DNA from: Blautia coccoides
Lineage (GTDB): Bacteria > Bacillota > Clostridia > Lachnospirales > Lachnospiraceae
Direction of reading: 5' to 3'
NCBI RefSeq assembly: GCF_034355335.1
Contig: NZ_CP136422.1
Span: forward strand, 325,001-389,000
DNA length: 64,000 bases
Within the stretch, counting starts at the first letter, position 1, and each line of letters begins with the position of its first letter. The notes under the pieces are model-generated. The model was given only the letters and a program-made list of their open reading frames with translations. It made no database searches and was not told the origin of the DNA. The position numbers and the translations under genes were made by a program. This document shows, one piece after another, positions 9,401-16,919 of the stretch.

Positions 9401-11135
9401 GGTGGACAAGTCCTATCTGGAAGCGCTGATAACTATGGCAGAGGAATATGATGAAGGTGCATTTGACGCTGCCACATTTGCGGAAATGAAGAAAGTGCTG
9501 TCAGCAGCCAAAACAGCCATGAACCGCCCTCTCGTCACACAGGAGATGATCGACAGTTATGTTGGAAGTCTGGAGAAGGCAGTGCAGGCATTGGTGAAAA
9601 AGGAGGATATCAAGGAAAATACGGCTGAGACCGCAGACAATGTTCTGGAATCTTATAACTCGGAAAATAAAAACGCGGATTTTGAGGCCGGAAGCCCAGG
9701 AGACTGGGGAAACTGGCAGAGTATAGTATCGGTGGTAAAAGGTGATGCACACAGCGGTGAATACAGCCTGAAAGTAGACCAAAAAAGTGTGGGAAATACT
9801 GCCTATTCGGAGCTGGGAGGAATACCTGTAACACCAAATACAGATTATATCCTTGAAGCATGGATCAAGTGCAGTGCATCAGATACTGGAAAAGTTGCTG
9901 TAGAGGCCAAACACCATAACAACGTCACCGGCAAAGGCGACATTAAGCTTGGAAACGCCCATCCTGAGTCCGAGACAAGGGGGGGAGAGTGGAGAAAAGC
10001 ACGTTTGGCATTTACAACACAGGGTTACGATAAGATAAGTATCAGCATTAACAGTGACCTGGCATCTGTTCAGTTGGATGATGTAAGTCTGTATGAGAGA
10101 TATACCATAACAAAAGAAAATCTGGATACATCAGCAGTGGATAAGGCCCTGAAGCTGGTGCCGGAGGAAGAAGAAACGGCCTATACAGAAGAATCCTGGA
10201 AAAGCTATCAGGACGCGGTGCTGGCAGCTAAACTGGAAAAAGTAAATGTAGAAGCTACACAGCAGTCCTTAGACAAAGCAGCCAATGCTCTTGAGGCGGC
10301 ATTCCGTGCTCTGGTAAAGAAAGCAGATGTTCCTGTCTTGGACAAAAAGGCTCTGCAGGAATTATATGATGCCCATAAGGATGATAAGCAGGGGAACTTT
10401 ACAGATGAATCCTGGAAAGCGTTCAGGGATGCGCTGGCATATGCCAAGGAGGTTCTGGACAACGGAACCGATCAGGCGAAAGTAAATGAGGCAAAGACAA
10501 TGCTCGAGGAGGCGCTTAGCGGTCTTAAGGAAAACCCGGAGGAAAAGACAGACAAGAGTGCCCTGGAAAAACTGTATAATGCCCATAAAGATGACAAACA
10601 GGGCAATTATACAGATGAGAGCTGGAAGGCATTTACAAAGGCCAGAGAGAATGCGAAAAAGGTATTAAACGATGACGCCGCATCCCAGGAAGACATCAAT
10701 AAAGCTGTATCCGCTCTTAACAGCGCCCTGTCAAATATGAAGGAGAAGACAGATGAGGAAGATAAGGCGGATAAGAGTGAACTTCAAAAGCTTTATGACA
10801 AGCATAAAAATGATAAGCAGGGCAGCTATACAGATGCCAGTTGGAAGCAGTTCCAAAGTGCTATGGAAGCAGCCAAAGTTGTACTGGATAATGAGGATGC
10901 GTCACAGGCAGATGTAGACAAGGCTGTGGATTCTCTGGAAAAAGCAGTGAAGAATCTGAAGAAAAAGACAACCGGCACTTCTACACCTAAGAAGAATACC
11001 GGTTCATCCGGCACGAAGACAGCCAAAGGTGCCAAGACAGGAGATGAAACACCTCTTGCACTGCTCATGGGTCTTCTGGTATTATCAGGAGGAACAGCAG
11101 CAGCTATTGGAAAGAAACGTAAATACGGGAAATAA
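6462..11135 (+). CDS. Giant cell-surface protein: carbohydrate-binding-like modules, parallel beta-helix, FIVAR repeats
   Basis: About 1557 residues. Signal peptide (about 1-31, ending PVKAEP), then a jelly-roll carbohydrate-binding-like module (LLVNGGFEEENLNGWIKND, about 35-180), a FIVAR-like helical unit (about 185-260) and a second binding-like module (LLTNGDFSDGLNGWG, about 265-400). A right-handed parallel beta-helix with pectate-lyase-like or inverting-hydrolase-like repeats (about 425-900) starts at GNDENEGTSPDTAWKTF. After another FIVAR unit and a third binding-like module (about 1063-1216) come four tandem FIVAR repeats with the motif LYDAHKDDKQGNFTDESWKAF. The end is AKTGDETP, a hydrophobic helix and KKRKYGK, a non-canonical wall-sorting signal. 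The ATG at 6441 overlaps the AAGGAGG site, so I start at 6462. It probably binds or cleaves host or dietary polysaccharide. Confidence 0.85.
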   Translation: MMKKWKAGVSMLMAAAMIVGNISAAVPVKAEPAADLLVNGGFEEENLNGWIKNDWCMSGGASMERVDGSTIQPAEGNYCLKEEPAQFGSQVTQDIGLTAGKDYWLTAQIYQTVSGSYSIGFHENEGKNGDPQFYIEPQSEVEQWVKVAVRFTMWENAQKPNLYTWLNAQSGTAYADDIKLYEAPDLSSLEEQIANAREKLGQTDVYTEDSLAALREKTDEAETYTDAHSYGAAQKTQEDVNAMAGELETAVSSLEKQQGTQEQTNLLTNGDFSDGLNGWGKWPESAVITIDEEEGVTHSSFNAASAANGINRNVDGLEPEAWYELSGEVYADNKGAISIAQKKPQTDKTDKSFVVNEKINEWEMISLKFQMPAGQTSKNISIWLDKGTAKARNIRLVKTDGPGSPDKPGDDSLITSSETFYIDAQNGNDENEGTSPDTAWKTFANTKRLRLQAGGKLLLKAGCTWNGEQLSIWEAAGTPENPVLLGRYGEGDDPIINGAGNPWQTDKNAPKQDVAAVHVYNSKYITVQDLEVTNTEKDEADLVSDNAKKKQSRYLLTGILVENHDAGDLPGVVVRNNYVHDVNGYMQGGAQKGSGGLIALVTGDAVESKYTDLTIVGNKVENVCHEAIYMESSWASRVLVGGSGAQDAGKGKWVGWPNVYVAENYVYDVAGDGIVLINADGGIAEKNLVVKSSSEDWDYSRNPAHAAIWMWDCNNVTMQYNEAAHTESYQDGMAFDFDYGNQNVMYQYNYSHDNKGGFWMACPGPYYTVNAVARYNISVNDGLFDGARIMRIGERGSIGHQVYNNTIYWDHDYKVNAVEQATWGTAPSSGTDIYNNIIYGNSDTFVNNEGVTYSNNCIYGTIADVYPKDEDAGVIIADPQFENPENYTDGSFSDGTVTLGSAEGFKLKSTSPCIDAGIDYMDPPQESLKAVESELVKTQITIENKDYAGNPAPYSEGTGAALVDMGAFEYQGESTAQRPEVDKSYLEALITMAEEYDEGAFDAATFAEMKKVLSAAKTAMNRPLVTQEMIDSYVGSLEKAVQALVKKEDIKENTAETADNVLESYNSENKNADFEAGSPGDWGNWQSIVSVVKGDAHSGEYSLKVDQKSVGNTAYSELGGIPVTPNTDYILEAWIKCSASDTGKVAVEAKHHNNVTGKGDIKLGNAHPESETRGGEWRKARLAFTTQGYDKISISINSDLASVQLDDVSLYERYTITKENLDTSAVDKALKLVPEEEETAYTEESWKSYQDAVLAAKLEKVNVEATQQSLDKAANALEAAFRALVKKADVPVLDKKALQELYDAHKDDKQGNFTDESWKAFRDALAYAKEVLDNGTDQAKVNEAKTMLEEALSGLKENPEEKTDKSALEKLYNAHKDDKQGNYTDESWKAFTKARENAKKVLNDDAASQEDINKAVSALNSALSNMKEKTDEEDKADKSELQKLYDKHKNDKQGSYTDASWKQFQSAMEAAKVVLDNEDASQADVDKAVDSLEKAVKNLKKKTTGTSTPKKNTGSSGTKTAKGAKTGDETPLALLMGLLVLSGGTAAAIGKKRKYGK

Positions 11136-11144
11136 AAAGAAGTA

Positions 11145-11172
11145 TGGGAGCTGTCTTGGCAGCTCCCATTTT
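11145..11172 (+). terminator. Hairpin after the beta-helix gene
   Basis: A perfect 9-bp stem (TGGGAGCTG / CAGCTCCCA) with a 6-base loop is followed by only TTTT. It is probably a moderate terminator, and it lies 13 bases before the next gene start. Confidence 0.6.
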
Positions 11173-11184
11173 CAGGAGTGACGG

Positions 11185-12222
11185 ATGCGGAAAAAATATA
11201 TTGTAAATATTGTTTTTGGAATTGTGCTCCTGCTTTTGGCAGGGTTGATTTTTTATCTCAGGTTACGAAAACCGGAGGAACTGCGCACAGTGATGGAGAT
11301 CAATGGACAGGAGGTTGCAAAGGAAGAGTATCAGCTTGTAATAAAGCGGTACCAGGCTCAGGTAAAGAGTCAATATTCCACGGAAGAGGCCAATCAAAAG
11401 GATTTCTGGACAACAGAGAAAGATGGCGGGGCGCCTCTTGCGGTTATTATGAGCCTGGCAGAAGAGGATTTAATACAAAAGAAGACGGCTGCGTCCATGG
11501 CAAAGGAAAAGGGAATAGATGCGGACATGGACTATACCTCCATAAAAGCCTCCCTGGAGAAGGAAAATACCTCCCGCTCAGGAAAAGAAGATTCAGGTAA
11601 TGTGACGTATGGCCTTTCTTCCTATACAGAAGGTGATTATTATCAGTATGTATACACTGAACTGGAAGCGCAGTTGATGGAAGTGCTGAAAAAAGAGCAG
11701 GATATTACCCGGGAGGAGTTAGAGGCTGCCTATCAGGAAAGCAGGGATGCTTACAGTTATGAGACGGGTGTGACCATGCTTATAGCTGAGACAAAATCTG
11801 AGAATGCTGCACTTCTTCAGGACGCTGTGAAATCGATGGAAGAAGGGAAGAGCAGGGAGGAACTCACAGAGGTTTTCCCGGATATAAGTTTTTACGAACT
11901 GGAAATGAACACTTTGGACACACAGGAGGGAAAGAGTGGTGTCTACAGTATACGGTGGATACTGGCCTCTGCCATGCGGGAGGGCGAAATAAGCCAGCTC
12001 TTCACTGCAGGGCAAAACAGCCTGGTCATGAAGTGCCTTAAAAGGGAGGATGATGGAGTTCTGCCTTTTGACCAGATAGAAGGTACCTTAAAGAGCCAAA
12101 TGCAGACAAAAAAGGCATCAAGTGTTATAGAAAATGAGGTAAAGAAAGCAGAGGTAAAAGAAAAAAGAGGCAGGCTGGAGGCAGCGGCAAAGGAAATTCT
12201 TTTACAGCAGCAGGACGAGTAA
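11185..12222 (+). CDS. PrsA/SurA-like extracytoplasmic foldase, membrane anchored
   Basis: A 345-residue protein with an uncleaved N-terminal membrane helix (about 5-27) and no lipobox Cys. A SurA-N-like chaperone region follows (MEINGQEVAKEEYQLVIKRY onward, about 37-180). The C-terminal part (about 190-310) resembles a divergent parvulin-type peptidyl-prolyl isomerase fold, with REGEISQLFTAGQNSLVMKCL; the last part is a charged helix. Such proteins help secreted proteins fold outside the membrane. Its position between the giant surface protein and a cassette of secreted proteins fits that role. The ATG has a CAGGAG site 6 bases upstream. Isomerase activity is uncertain because the catalytic residues are not clearly conserved. 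Confidence 0.7.
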   Translation: MRKKYIVNIVFGIVLLLLAGLIFYLRLRKPEELRTVMEINGQEVAKEEYQLVIKRYQAQVKSQYSTEEANQKDFWTTEKDGGAPLAVIMSLAEEDLIQKKTAASMAKEKGIDADMDYTSIKASLEKENTSRSGKEDSGNVTYGLSSYTEGDYYQYVYTELEAQLMEVLKKEQDITREELEAAYQESRDAYSYETGVTMLIAETKSENAALLQDAVKSMEEGKSREELTEVFPDISFYELEMNTLDTQEGKSGVYSIRWILASAMREGEISQLFTAGQNSLVMKCLKREDDGVLPFDQIEGTLKSQMQTKKASSVIENEVKKAEVKEKRGRLEAAAKEILLQQQDE

Positions 12223-12225
12223 GAG

Positions 12226-12266
12226 TCCCGGAATGGCTTCTTAAAGAGGCTGTTCCGGGGCTTTTC
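12226..12266 (+). terminator. Rho-independent terminator after the foldase gene
   Basis: The stem is CCCGGAATGGC with GCTGTTCCGGG, near-perfect, followed by GCTTTTCTCTT. It begins a few bases after the stop codon. Confidence 0.7.
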
Positions 12267-12385
12267 TCTTCTGCCCAGTAACAAATATTTAAGATGGATT
12301 TTACTTGCTCTTGAAGACGGATCTTCCCGGTTCGCTGTATACTTGTGCTGTAATAAAAAATCATAATTGATCCCAAGGAGGAAAC

Positions 12386-12901
12386 ATGATGAGAAAAAGA
12401 ATTACAGCAGCCATTTTAACAGCAGCTATGTGCATGGCCATGCCTTTGACTGCCTTTGCGGCAGAAGATACTGTGTCCCAGGACCAGGAGATCAGCGCGG
12501 TGCTGACAGCAGATCCTTCCTACACTGTGACGATCCCGGCCTCTGTATCCATGGGGAATGAAGGCACCACAGTGGATGTAACAGCAGAAAACGTAGAAAA
12601 CATTCCGGAAGGCAGGAAAATTTCCGTGACTATTGCGGGTACAAGTGCTTACAGGAATCAGATGGTGCTGGAGGGCGATACATCACCGAATACATCTATC
12701 CGCTATCAGATCATCTCCGAAGCAGGGGAGACCATTGAGACCACAGGTGATAAAGATCAGGCAAACGGAAGAGAAGTTGTGGCATTTACCGGAAACGAGA
12801 CAAAGCAATATACGATCAAGCCTGTGATCGCAGGAAGATTTGAATACGGCGTGGCTTATACGGGAAGTATCACTTTCGGAATCCAGCTTGCTGACAACTA
12901 A
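12386..12901 (+). CDS. Secreted beta-rich protein, paralogue 1 of the four-gene cassette
   Basis: 171 residues with a clear signal peptide (about 1-25, ending TAFAAED). The mature part is short and beta-strand rich, with SYTVTIPASVSM, a VTAENVENIPEGRKISVTI stretch and a Gly/Tyr-rich last strand (YTGSITFGIQL). The gene three places downstream (13804) encodes a paralogue with the same layout (AYTVTVPENVEV, KNLPQDKKISVTL). The fold resembles small adhesin-like or fimbria-like beta-sandwiches, but I recognise no named family and assign no function. AAGGAGG lies 5 bases before the first ATG. It heads a tightly spaced cassette running to 14328. Confidence 0.75.
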   Translation: MMRKRITAAILTAAMCMAMPLTAFAAEDTVSQDQEISAVLTADPSYTVTIPASVSMGNEGTTVDVTAENVENIPEGRKISVTIAGTSAYRNQMVLEGDTSPNTSIRYQIISEAGETIETTGDKDQANGREVVAFTGNETKQYTIKPVIAGRFEYGVAYTGSITFGIQLADN

Positions 12902-12940
12902 CATGCAGCACCTGTTATATGTGGCAGGAAAGGAGCTGAC

Positions 12941-13258
12941 ATGATGGGAAAAGGAAAACGGATGATGGTTCTGGCACTTTCTGTTCTGCTGGTGTGCACT
13001 CCCGTCTGCGTATACGCGTCCTCCAGCAGCCTTCATCTATATACGGAGAAGGATAAGACGGCTGACACTGTAAAAAAGAGCGCGGCGAAAAACAGCACGG
13101 CGAAAAACAGGACAGGCATAACCTCGGGCACTGCAGCCAAGACAGGAGATGACAGCCGGACAGCAGGTCTGCTGGCTGTGTGTCTGACGGCGGGATGCGT
13201 TATATACCTTGCGGCCCGGCAAAAGAAAAGTGGGCAGGATCTGCAGAAAAATGAGTAG
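12941..13258 (+). CDS. Short surface protein with a KTGD-type anchor
   Basis: 105 residues: a signal peptide (about 1-27, ending VCVYASS), a short Lys/Ser/Thr/Ala spacer with the repeated unit SAAKNSTAKN, then AAKTGDDSRT, a hydrophobic helix (about 70-90) and a basic tail. That last arrangement is like a cell-wall sorting signal with KTGD in place of LPXTG, as also seen at the end of the beta-helix protein and of the protein encoded at 30305. It has almost no folded domain of its own, so it may be a linker or an anchor for the neighbouring secreted proteins. An AAAGGAG site precedes the ATG. Confidence 0.7.
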   Translation: MMGKGKRMMVLALSVLLVCTPVCVYASSSSLHLYTEKDKTADTVKKSAAKNSTAKNRTGITSGTAAKTGDDSRTAGLLAVCLTAGCVIYLAARQKKSGQDLQKNE

Positions 13259-13276
13259 ATAAAAAGGATGAGAAAT

Positions 13277-13777
13277 ATGCAGAGTAGAAATATAAAGAAA
13301 GCAGCTTTTATTGTGCTGGGGATCGTTCTGGCTGTGAGCCTTGTGGTGTCCGTGGTTCTGTTTGGTAGAAAGACAGCCCAGGGTAAGGATGCCGGACGGG
13401 GACTGGTGGTTTCCTCAGACGTGTCCGACTGGGACAAGAATCTGGAGGACAAGTCAGGCGATACGCCGGGGATCAAAATACCCGGATATGGAGAGCTGAC
13501 AATAGACCGGAATGCGGAAAAGTTTCAGATGAGCCTGGTAAATCCTGAAGGCAATCCCTGCTACTTTAAGTACACCCTGGAGATTCCGGAGACATCAGAG
13601 GTTTTGTACAATTCTGATTTAATAGAACCAGGCAAGGCCATAACAGAGTTTGCGGTGGAAAACCTGCCGGAGCAGGGCGATTATGACCTTTATATAAATA
13701 TAAGTACATATTCCTTAGATGAGGATCTGGAATCCATGAACGGCGCCCAGGTGAAGACTATTCTGCATGTTGTATAA
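13277..13777 (+). CDS. Membrane-anchored extracytoplasmic protein of the cassette
   Basis: About 166 residues. One N-terminal hydrophobic helix (about 9-30) precedes a short extracytoplasmic domain with strand-rich segments (FQMSLVNPEGNPCYFKYTLEIPETSEVLY, ENLPEQGDYDLYINISTYS). The second half, with its LIEPGKAITEF turn, looks like an immunoglobulin-like strand sandwich. I recognise no family. I prefer the ATG at 13277, with AAGG 9 bases upstream, over the one at 13268, which overlaps that site. It lies 18 bases after the stop of the anchored peptide gene and 26 bases before the next gene, so the four genes are probably one transcript. Confidence 0.65.
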   Translation: MQSRNIKKAAFIVLGIVLAVSLVVSVVLFGRKTAQGKDAGRGLVVSSDVSDWDKNLEDKSGDTPGIKIPGYGELTIDRNAEKFQMSLVNPEGNPCYFKYTLEIPETSEVLYNSDLIEPGKAITEFAVENLPEQGDYDLYINISTYSLDEDLESMNGAQVKTILHVV

Positions 13778-13803
13778 GATGTGAAAAAGAGGAGGATAAT
13801 GTC

Positions 13804-14328
13804 ATGATAAAAGGCAGAAAGATAATGACGGCAATTTTGACAGCGGCGGTGTGTGCTGCGTTTCCAATGGCAGCCCAGGCTGACAGTTCATCAGTGACAA
13901 ATCTTACATTATTTGAATCCGCCGAACCGGCATACACTGTCACAGTACCGGAAAACGTTGAGGTAGCCGCACAGGGAAATACGGATGTGGCAGTTAAGGC
14001 CGAAGCTGTCAAAAATCTGCCCCAGGACAAAAAAATATCCGTAACACTGGCAAAGGGCAGCGGTGTGTTTGGAAGACTTTACCTGACCGCAGAGAATCCT
14101 GAGAACCCGGAGGGAAAACAGCTTACCCTTACCCTGTATGTAACAGGTACAGATGGAGAGCCTAAAATGGGAGCACTGGAAAATCAGATCAAGGGTATGG
14201 AGCTGGCTGCGTTCACGGAAGACGGAAGCCAGAACTATCAGCTCTCTGTTGCCCCAAGCCTGACACCGGTAAAGGGAGCGCAGTACAGCGGTTATCTTGT
14301 GTACGGCATTGAAATGACAGATAAATAA
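13804..14328 (+). CDS. Secreted beta-rich protein, paralogue 2 of the cassette
   Basis: 174 residues with a signal peptide (about 1-26, ending AAQADSS) and a mature domain parallel to that of the protein at 12386: AYTVTVPENVEV, VKAEAVKNLPQDKKISVTL and a last strand YSGYLVYGIEM. The pair probably arose by duplication with the two small anchored proteins kept between them. Function is unknown; assembly into a surface structure is a guess based on secretion and duplication. GAGGAGG stands 9 bases before the ATG. No terminator separates it from the rplJ promoter just downstream. Confidence 0.75.
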   Translation: MIKGRKIMTAILTAAVCAAFPMAAQADSSSVTNLTLFESAEPAYTVTVPENVEVAAQGNTDVAVKAEAVKNLPQDKKISVTLAKGSGVFGRLYLTAENPENPEGKQLTLTLYVTGTDGEPKMGALENQIKGMELAAFTEDGSQNYQLSVAPSLTPVKGAQYSGYLVYGIEMTDK

Positions 14329-14346
14329 AATTTATTAAAAAAGTGC

Positions 14347-14375
14347 TTGACATTACTTGTCCTGCATGGTATTTT
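14347..14375 (+). promoter_or_regulatory. Promoter of the rplJ-rplL operon
   Basis: A perfect TTGACA is followed after 17 bases by TATTTT. It is directly upstream of the L10 leader. Confidence 0.75.
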
Positions 14376-14380
14376 AATAC

Positions 14381-14512
14381 AGGAATAGCTGCCGAAGACA
14401 GCAGGTGCCGTGAGGCATAAGGACAAAACGCCTGCCGAGGAAAGATTCATTCTTGCAATTATTAGGATTGATGAAGCCTCTCTGTCTATGCAGAGAGGTT
14501 TTTTTCGTACTA
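14381..14512 (+). ncRNA. Ribosomal protein L10 leader (autoregulatory RNA)
   Basis: The region starts AGGAATAGCTGCCGAAGACAG, contains CAGGTGCC and TGCCGAGGAAAGATTC, and ends in a terminator-like hairpin (14477-14505). This is the arrangement of the Firmicute L10 leader, which binds L10(L12)4 and makes transcription of rplJL stop when the protein is in excess. The position, between a strong promoter and rplJ, agrees. Confidence 0.8.
14477..14505 (+). terminator. Attenuator hairpin of the L10 leader
   Basis: A perfect 8-bp stem CCTCTCTG / CAGAGAGG with a 6-base loop is followed by a run of seven T, 72 bases before the rplJ start. It is the expression platform of the leader. Confidence 0.8.
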
Positions 14513-14577
14513 ATCGTTGAAGTACCTTTCGATATATGAGCAGCGCAGCCTAAAAAAATAAGGAGGTGCACTAATTC

Positions 14578-15078
14578 ATGGCAAAAGTAGAACTCAAAAA
14601 ACCGGTCGTAGAAGAGATTGCCAGCAGTATTAAAGATGCCGCATCTGTAGTGTTAGTAAGCTACAAAGGTATCACTGTTGAGCAGGATACAAAAATGCGT
14701 AAGGAATTAAGAGAAGCTGGTGTTACTTACAAAGTTTACAAAAACACAATGATGAACTTTGCTTTCAAAGGAACTCCTTGTGAAGAATTATGCCAGCATT
14801 TAGAGGGAACAAACGCTTTAGCAGTATGTATGGAAGACGCAACTGCTCCGGCAAGAATCCTTGCAAAATATGCAAAGGAAGTTCCGACTCTGGAATTGGT
14901 AGCAGGTGTTGTTGAAGACGCTTACTACGACAAGGCAGGAATCGAGGCACTTTCCAAAGTTCCTTCAAGAGAAGAACTGCTTGGAAAACTGCTTGGAAGT
15001 ATCCAGTCTCCTATCACAAACTTCGCTCGTGTGCTTAACCAGATTGCTGAACAGCAGGGCGGTGCAGCAGCAGAGTAA
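14578..15078 (+). CDS. rplJ: 50S ribosomal protein L10
   Basis: 166 residues, the normal length for L10. The N-terminal domain that binds 23S rRNA (about 1-130) includes SSIKDAASVVLVSYKGITVEQDTKMRKELREAGVTYKVYKNTMM. The C-terminal helix (about 130-160, PITNFARVLNQIAEQ) holds the L7/L12 dimers of the ribosomal stalk. AAGGAGGTG precedes the ATG. It is followed by rplL after 70 bases, and both are under the L10 leader. rplK and rplA, which usually precede this pair, are not in the window. Confidence 0.97.
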   Translation: MAKVELKKPVVEEIASSIKDAASVVLVSYKGITVEQDTKMRKELREAGVTYKVYKNTMMNFAFKGTPCEELCQHLEGTNALAVCMEDATAPARILAKYAKEVPTLELVAGVVEDAYYDKAGIEALSKVPSREELLGKLLGSIQSPITNFARVLNQIAEQQGGAAAE

Positions 15079-15148
15079 GTCAATACGCTGACAAAGTCAG
15101 ACGTACTATCAAATGAAAAATAAAACAAAAAATTGGAGGTAAATAAAA

Positions 15149-15523
15149 ATGGCAAAATTAACAACAGCTGAGTTTATTGAAGCTATCAAAGAGTTATCTG
15201 TATTAGAATTAAATGAATTAGTAAAAGCTTGCGAAGAAGAATTCGGTGTATCCGCAGCAGCAGGCGTTGTAGTTGCAGCAGCAGGTGATGGTGCAGCAGC
15301 AGCAGAGGAGAAAGATGAGTTTGATGTAGAACTGACAGAAGTTGGTCCTAACAAAGTTAAAGTTATCAAAGTTGTTCGTGAAGTTACCGGCTTAGGCTTA
15401 AAAGAAGCTAAAGAAGTTGTAGACGGTGCTCCGAAAGTCCTGAAAGAGGCTGCTTCCAAAGCTGAGGCTGAGGAGATCAAGACTAAACTTGAAGGCGAAG
15501 GCGCTAAAGTTACACTTAAATAA
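15149..15523 (+). CDS. rplL: 50S ribosomal protein L7/L12
   Basis: 124 residues. It has the N-terminal dimerisation and L10-binding helices ([31 protein letters not shown]), an Ala/Gly-rich hinge (about 35-52) and the C-terminal factor-binding domain with [25 protein letters not shown]. It forms the flexible ribosomal stalk that recruits EF-G and EF-Tu. TTGGAGG precedes the ATG, and a strong terminator follows. In most bacteria rpoB comes next; here rpoB is 23 kb away. Confidence 0.97.
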   Translation: MAKLTTAEFIEAIKELSVLELNELVKACEEEFGVSAAAGVVVAAAGDGAAAAEEKDEFDVELTEVGPNKVKVIKVVREVTGLGLKEAKEVVDGAPKVLKEAASKAEAEEIKTKLEGEGAKVTLK

Positions 15524-15536
15524 TTTCGCTTATAAG

Positions 15537-15581
15537 AATCCCCGGGAATGCCTGTGTATCAGGTGTTTTCGGGGATTTTTT
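15537..15581 (+). terminator. Rho-independent terminator after rplL
   Basis: The stem AATCCCCG pairs with CGGGGATT around an inner hairpin (GCCTG / CAGGT) and is followed by TTTTTT. It ends the rplJL transcript, so rpoB cannot rely on the rplJ promoter. Confidence 0.85.
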
Positions 15582-15898
15582 ACTGCCTGTGAAAGCATCT
15601 CTCTTTGATTGGTATTTGCCCGCCCATTCTACATTTCCGCAAACCATTTGTCATGGATCAATTCCCAGAACTTTCCGGAGTATTTATAATGTTTTGAAGT
15701 GTTAAGTCTGCTGAACTATAATTAGACAAATTAATATATTTTAAGTATGGATAATATATATGCGGACAGGTTGAATACAATCTCCGGGGCAGGAAAAGCT
15801 ATAAGAAGATGGATATAATTATACAATACTGGGGTAATAAGTATAATAGTAGATTTGGTGCTGAAAAATAAAATATTTAAAAAGATGGGGTGTAGCTA
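15582..15898. other. Intergenic region upstream of recombinase B
   Basis: It holds a clear promoter at 15694-15722 and a leader of about 170 AT-rich bases before the recombinase start. No other feature is seen. Confidence 0.5.
15694..15722 (+). promoter_or_regulatory. Promoter of recombinase B
   Basis: TTGAAG, 17 bases, then a perfect TATAAT. The predicted start site is near 15729, leaving a long untranslated leader. The strength suggests constitutive recombinase expression. Confidence 0.75.
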
Positions 15899-16786
15899 AT
15901 GACGGAAAACAGGGGTAATATGGAACATGAAAATGCGTATAAGGTTTATAAATTTGCGGATTATCTATTTGAACAGGAAAAGGCAGAGGCGACAGTAAAA
16001 AAATACACGACAGATATTTTGACATTTTATAAGTTTCTTGGGGCAGAACGGGAAATTGATAAAACAGGACTGCTGCGGTATAAAGACTGGCTCCGGGAAA
16101 ATTACGCAGTTAACAGTGCGAATTCTATGATTGTGGCATTGAATTGTTATTTGGATTTCTGTGGAATACCGGAATTAAAGATAAAGGGATTCAGGGTACA
16201 GCGGCAGATGTTTCTCCAGCAAAATAAGAAAATGGAATTATGGGAATATAACCAAATGGTAAAGACAGCAAAAAGCAGCGGAAAAATCCAGTTATCCCTT
16301 ATTCTGCAGTCTATATGTGCTACTGGTATAAGGATATCGGAACTGAGATTCTTTACAGTGGAGAACTTAAAAAAAGGAAGGATTCTTATAGATAATAAGG
16401 GGAAGATTAGAACCGTTCTTCTTCCGGAACAACTAAAAAAACGTCTTCTGTACTTTGCTGTTGTCACAAGTAATATTAAATCAGGACCTGTATTTATTAC
16501 AAGGAGTGGAAAAATAAAAGACAGAAGTAATATATGGAGAGAAATGAAAGAACTGGCGGAAGAAGCAAACGTGAGCCATCAAAAAGTTTTCCCCCATAAT
16601 CTGAGACACCTTTTTGCAAGGACTTTTTATAAAGCGACAAAGAACTTGGCGGCCTTGGCTGATCTGTTGGGGCACAGCAGTCTGGAAGTGACCAGAATAT
16701 ATACAACAGATTCTGCTTCAGAGTTTCAAAATATTATAGACAGCCTTGGACTGACAGAAAGTTTAACGGAAGCAATTTACACATAA
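15899..16786 (+). CDS. Tyrosine recombinase B, predicted DNA invertase of the BTAD switch
   Basis: A 295-residue integrase-family recombinase. The N-terminal SAM-like domain (about 12-100) includes FADYLFEQEKAEATVKKY. Catalytic residues are complete: Arg in TGIRISELR, Lys in NKGKIR, HNLRHLFAR, His in LLGHSS and Tyr in TRIYTT. It is a clear paralogue of recombinase A, and both lie next to a short segment flanked by inverted repeats with related arms. The left recombination site overlaps its own stop codon, so switching leaves the protein end unchanged only because the site keeps that sequence. GGGGTGTAGCTA precedes the ATG, a weak ribosome binding site. The expected role is inversion of the 227-bp promoter segment that follows. 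Confidence 0.9.
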   Translation: MTENRGNMEHENAYKVYKFADYLFEQEKAEATVKKYTTDILTFYKFLGAEREIDKTGLLRYKDWLRENYAVNSANSMIVALNCYLDFCGIPELKIKGFRVQRQMFLQQNKKMELWEYNQMVKTAKSSGKIQLSLILQSICATGIRISELRFFTVENLKKGRILIDNKGKIRTVLLPEQLKKRLLYFAVVTSNIKSGPVFITRSGKIKDRSNIWREMKELAEEANVSHQKVFPHNLRHLFARTFYKATKNLAALADLLGHSSLEVTRIYTTDSASEFQNIIDSLGLTESLTEAIYT

Positions 16787-16801
16787 TATCAATTATGTTG
16801 T
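16778..16801. repeat. Left recombination site of switch B
   Basis: The 21 bases from 16781 to 16801 match the reverse complement of 17029-17049 at 20 of 21 positions. The inner arm TATGTTGT is shared; the outer arm is degenerate (TACACATA) where it overlaps the recombinase stop codon. Confidence 0.8.
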
Positions 16802-16836
16802 TTAAAAAAGTACATAAATTGTTTTTAATATAATTC

Positions 16837-16865
16837 AGTTTACGTCATTTGGAAAAATTTGTCAA
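16837..16865 (-). promoter_or_regulatory. Promoter inside switch B, pointing left (OFF)
   Basis: On the minus strand a perfect TTGACA is followed after 17 bases by TAAACT. It is 35 bases from the inner edge of the left site. In this orientation it would make RNA antisense to the 3' end of recombinase B. Confidence 0.75.
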
Positions 16866-16919
16866 TATACCGTATACAACTGGCGGTTTTTGGTATAAAG
16901 ATTTCGCAGTATAATACAG

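Noticed and set aside
9501..9861. Minus-strand frames inside the beta-helix gene
   Set aside because: They are shadows of the plus-strand coding region without start signals.
16871..16917. Plus-strand promoter inside switch B based on TATAAT at 16910-16915
   Set aside because: The -10 is perfect, but the best -35 at 17 bases is TTTTTG and a terminator follows within 10 bases, so it is unlikely to drive the BTAD gene in this orientation; it should be kept in mind if OFF cells show leaky expression.
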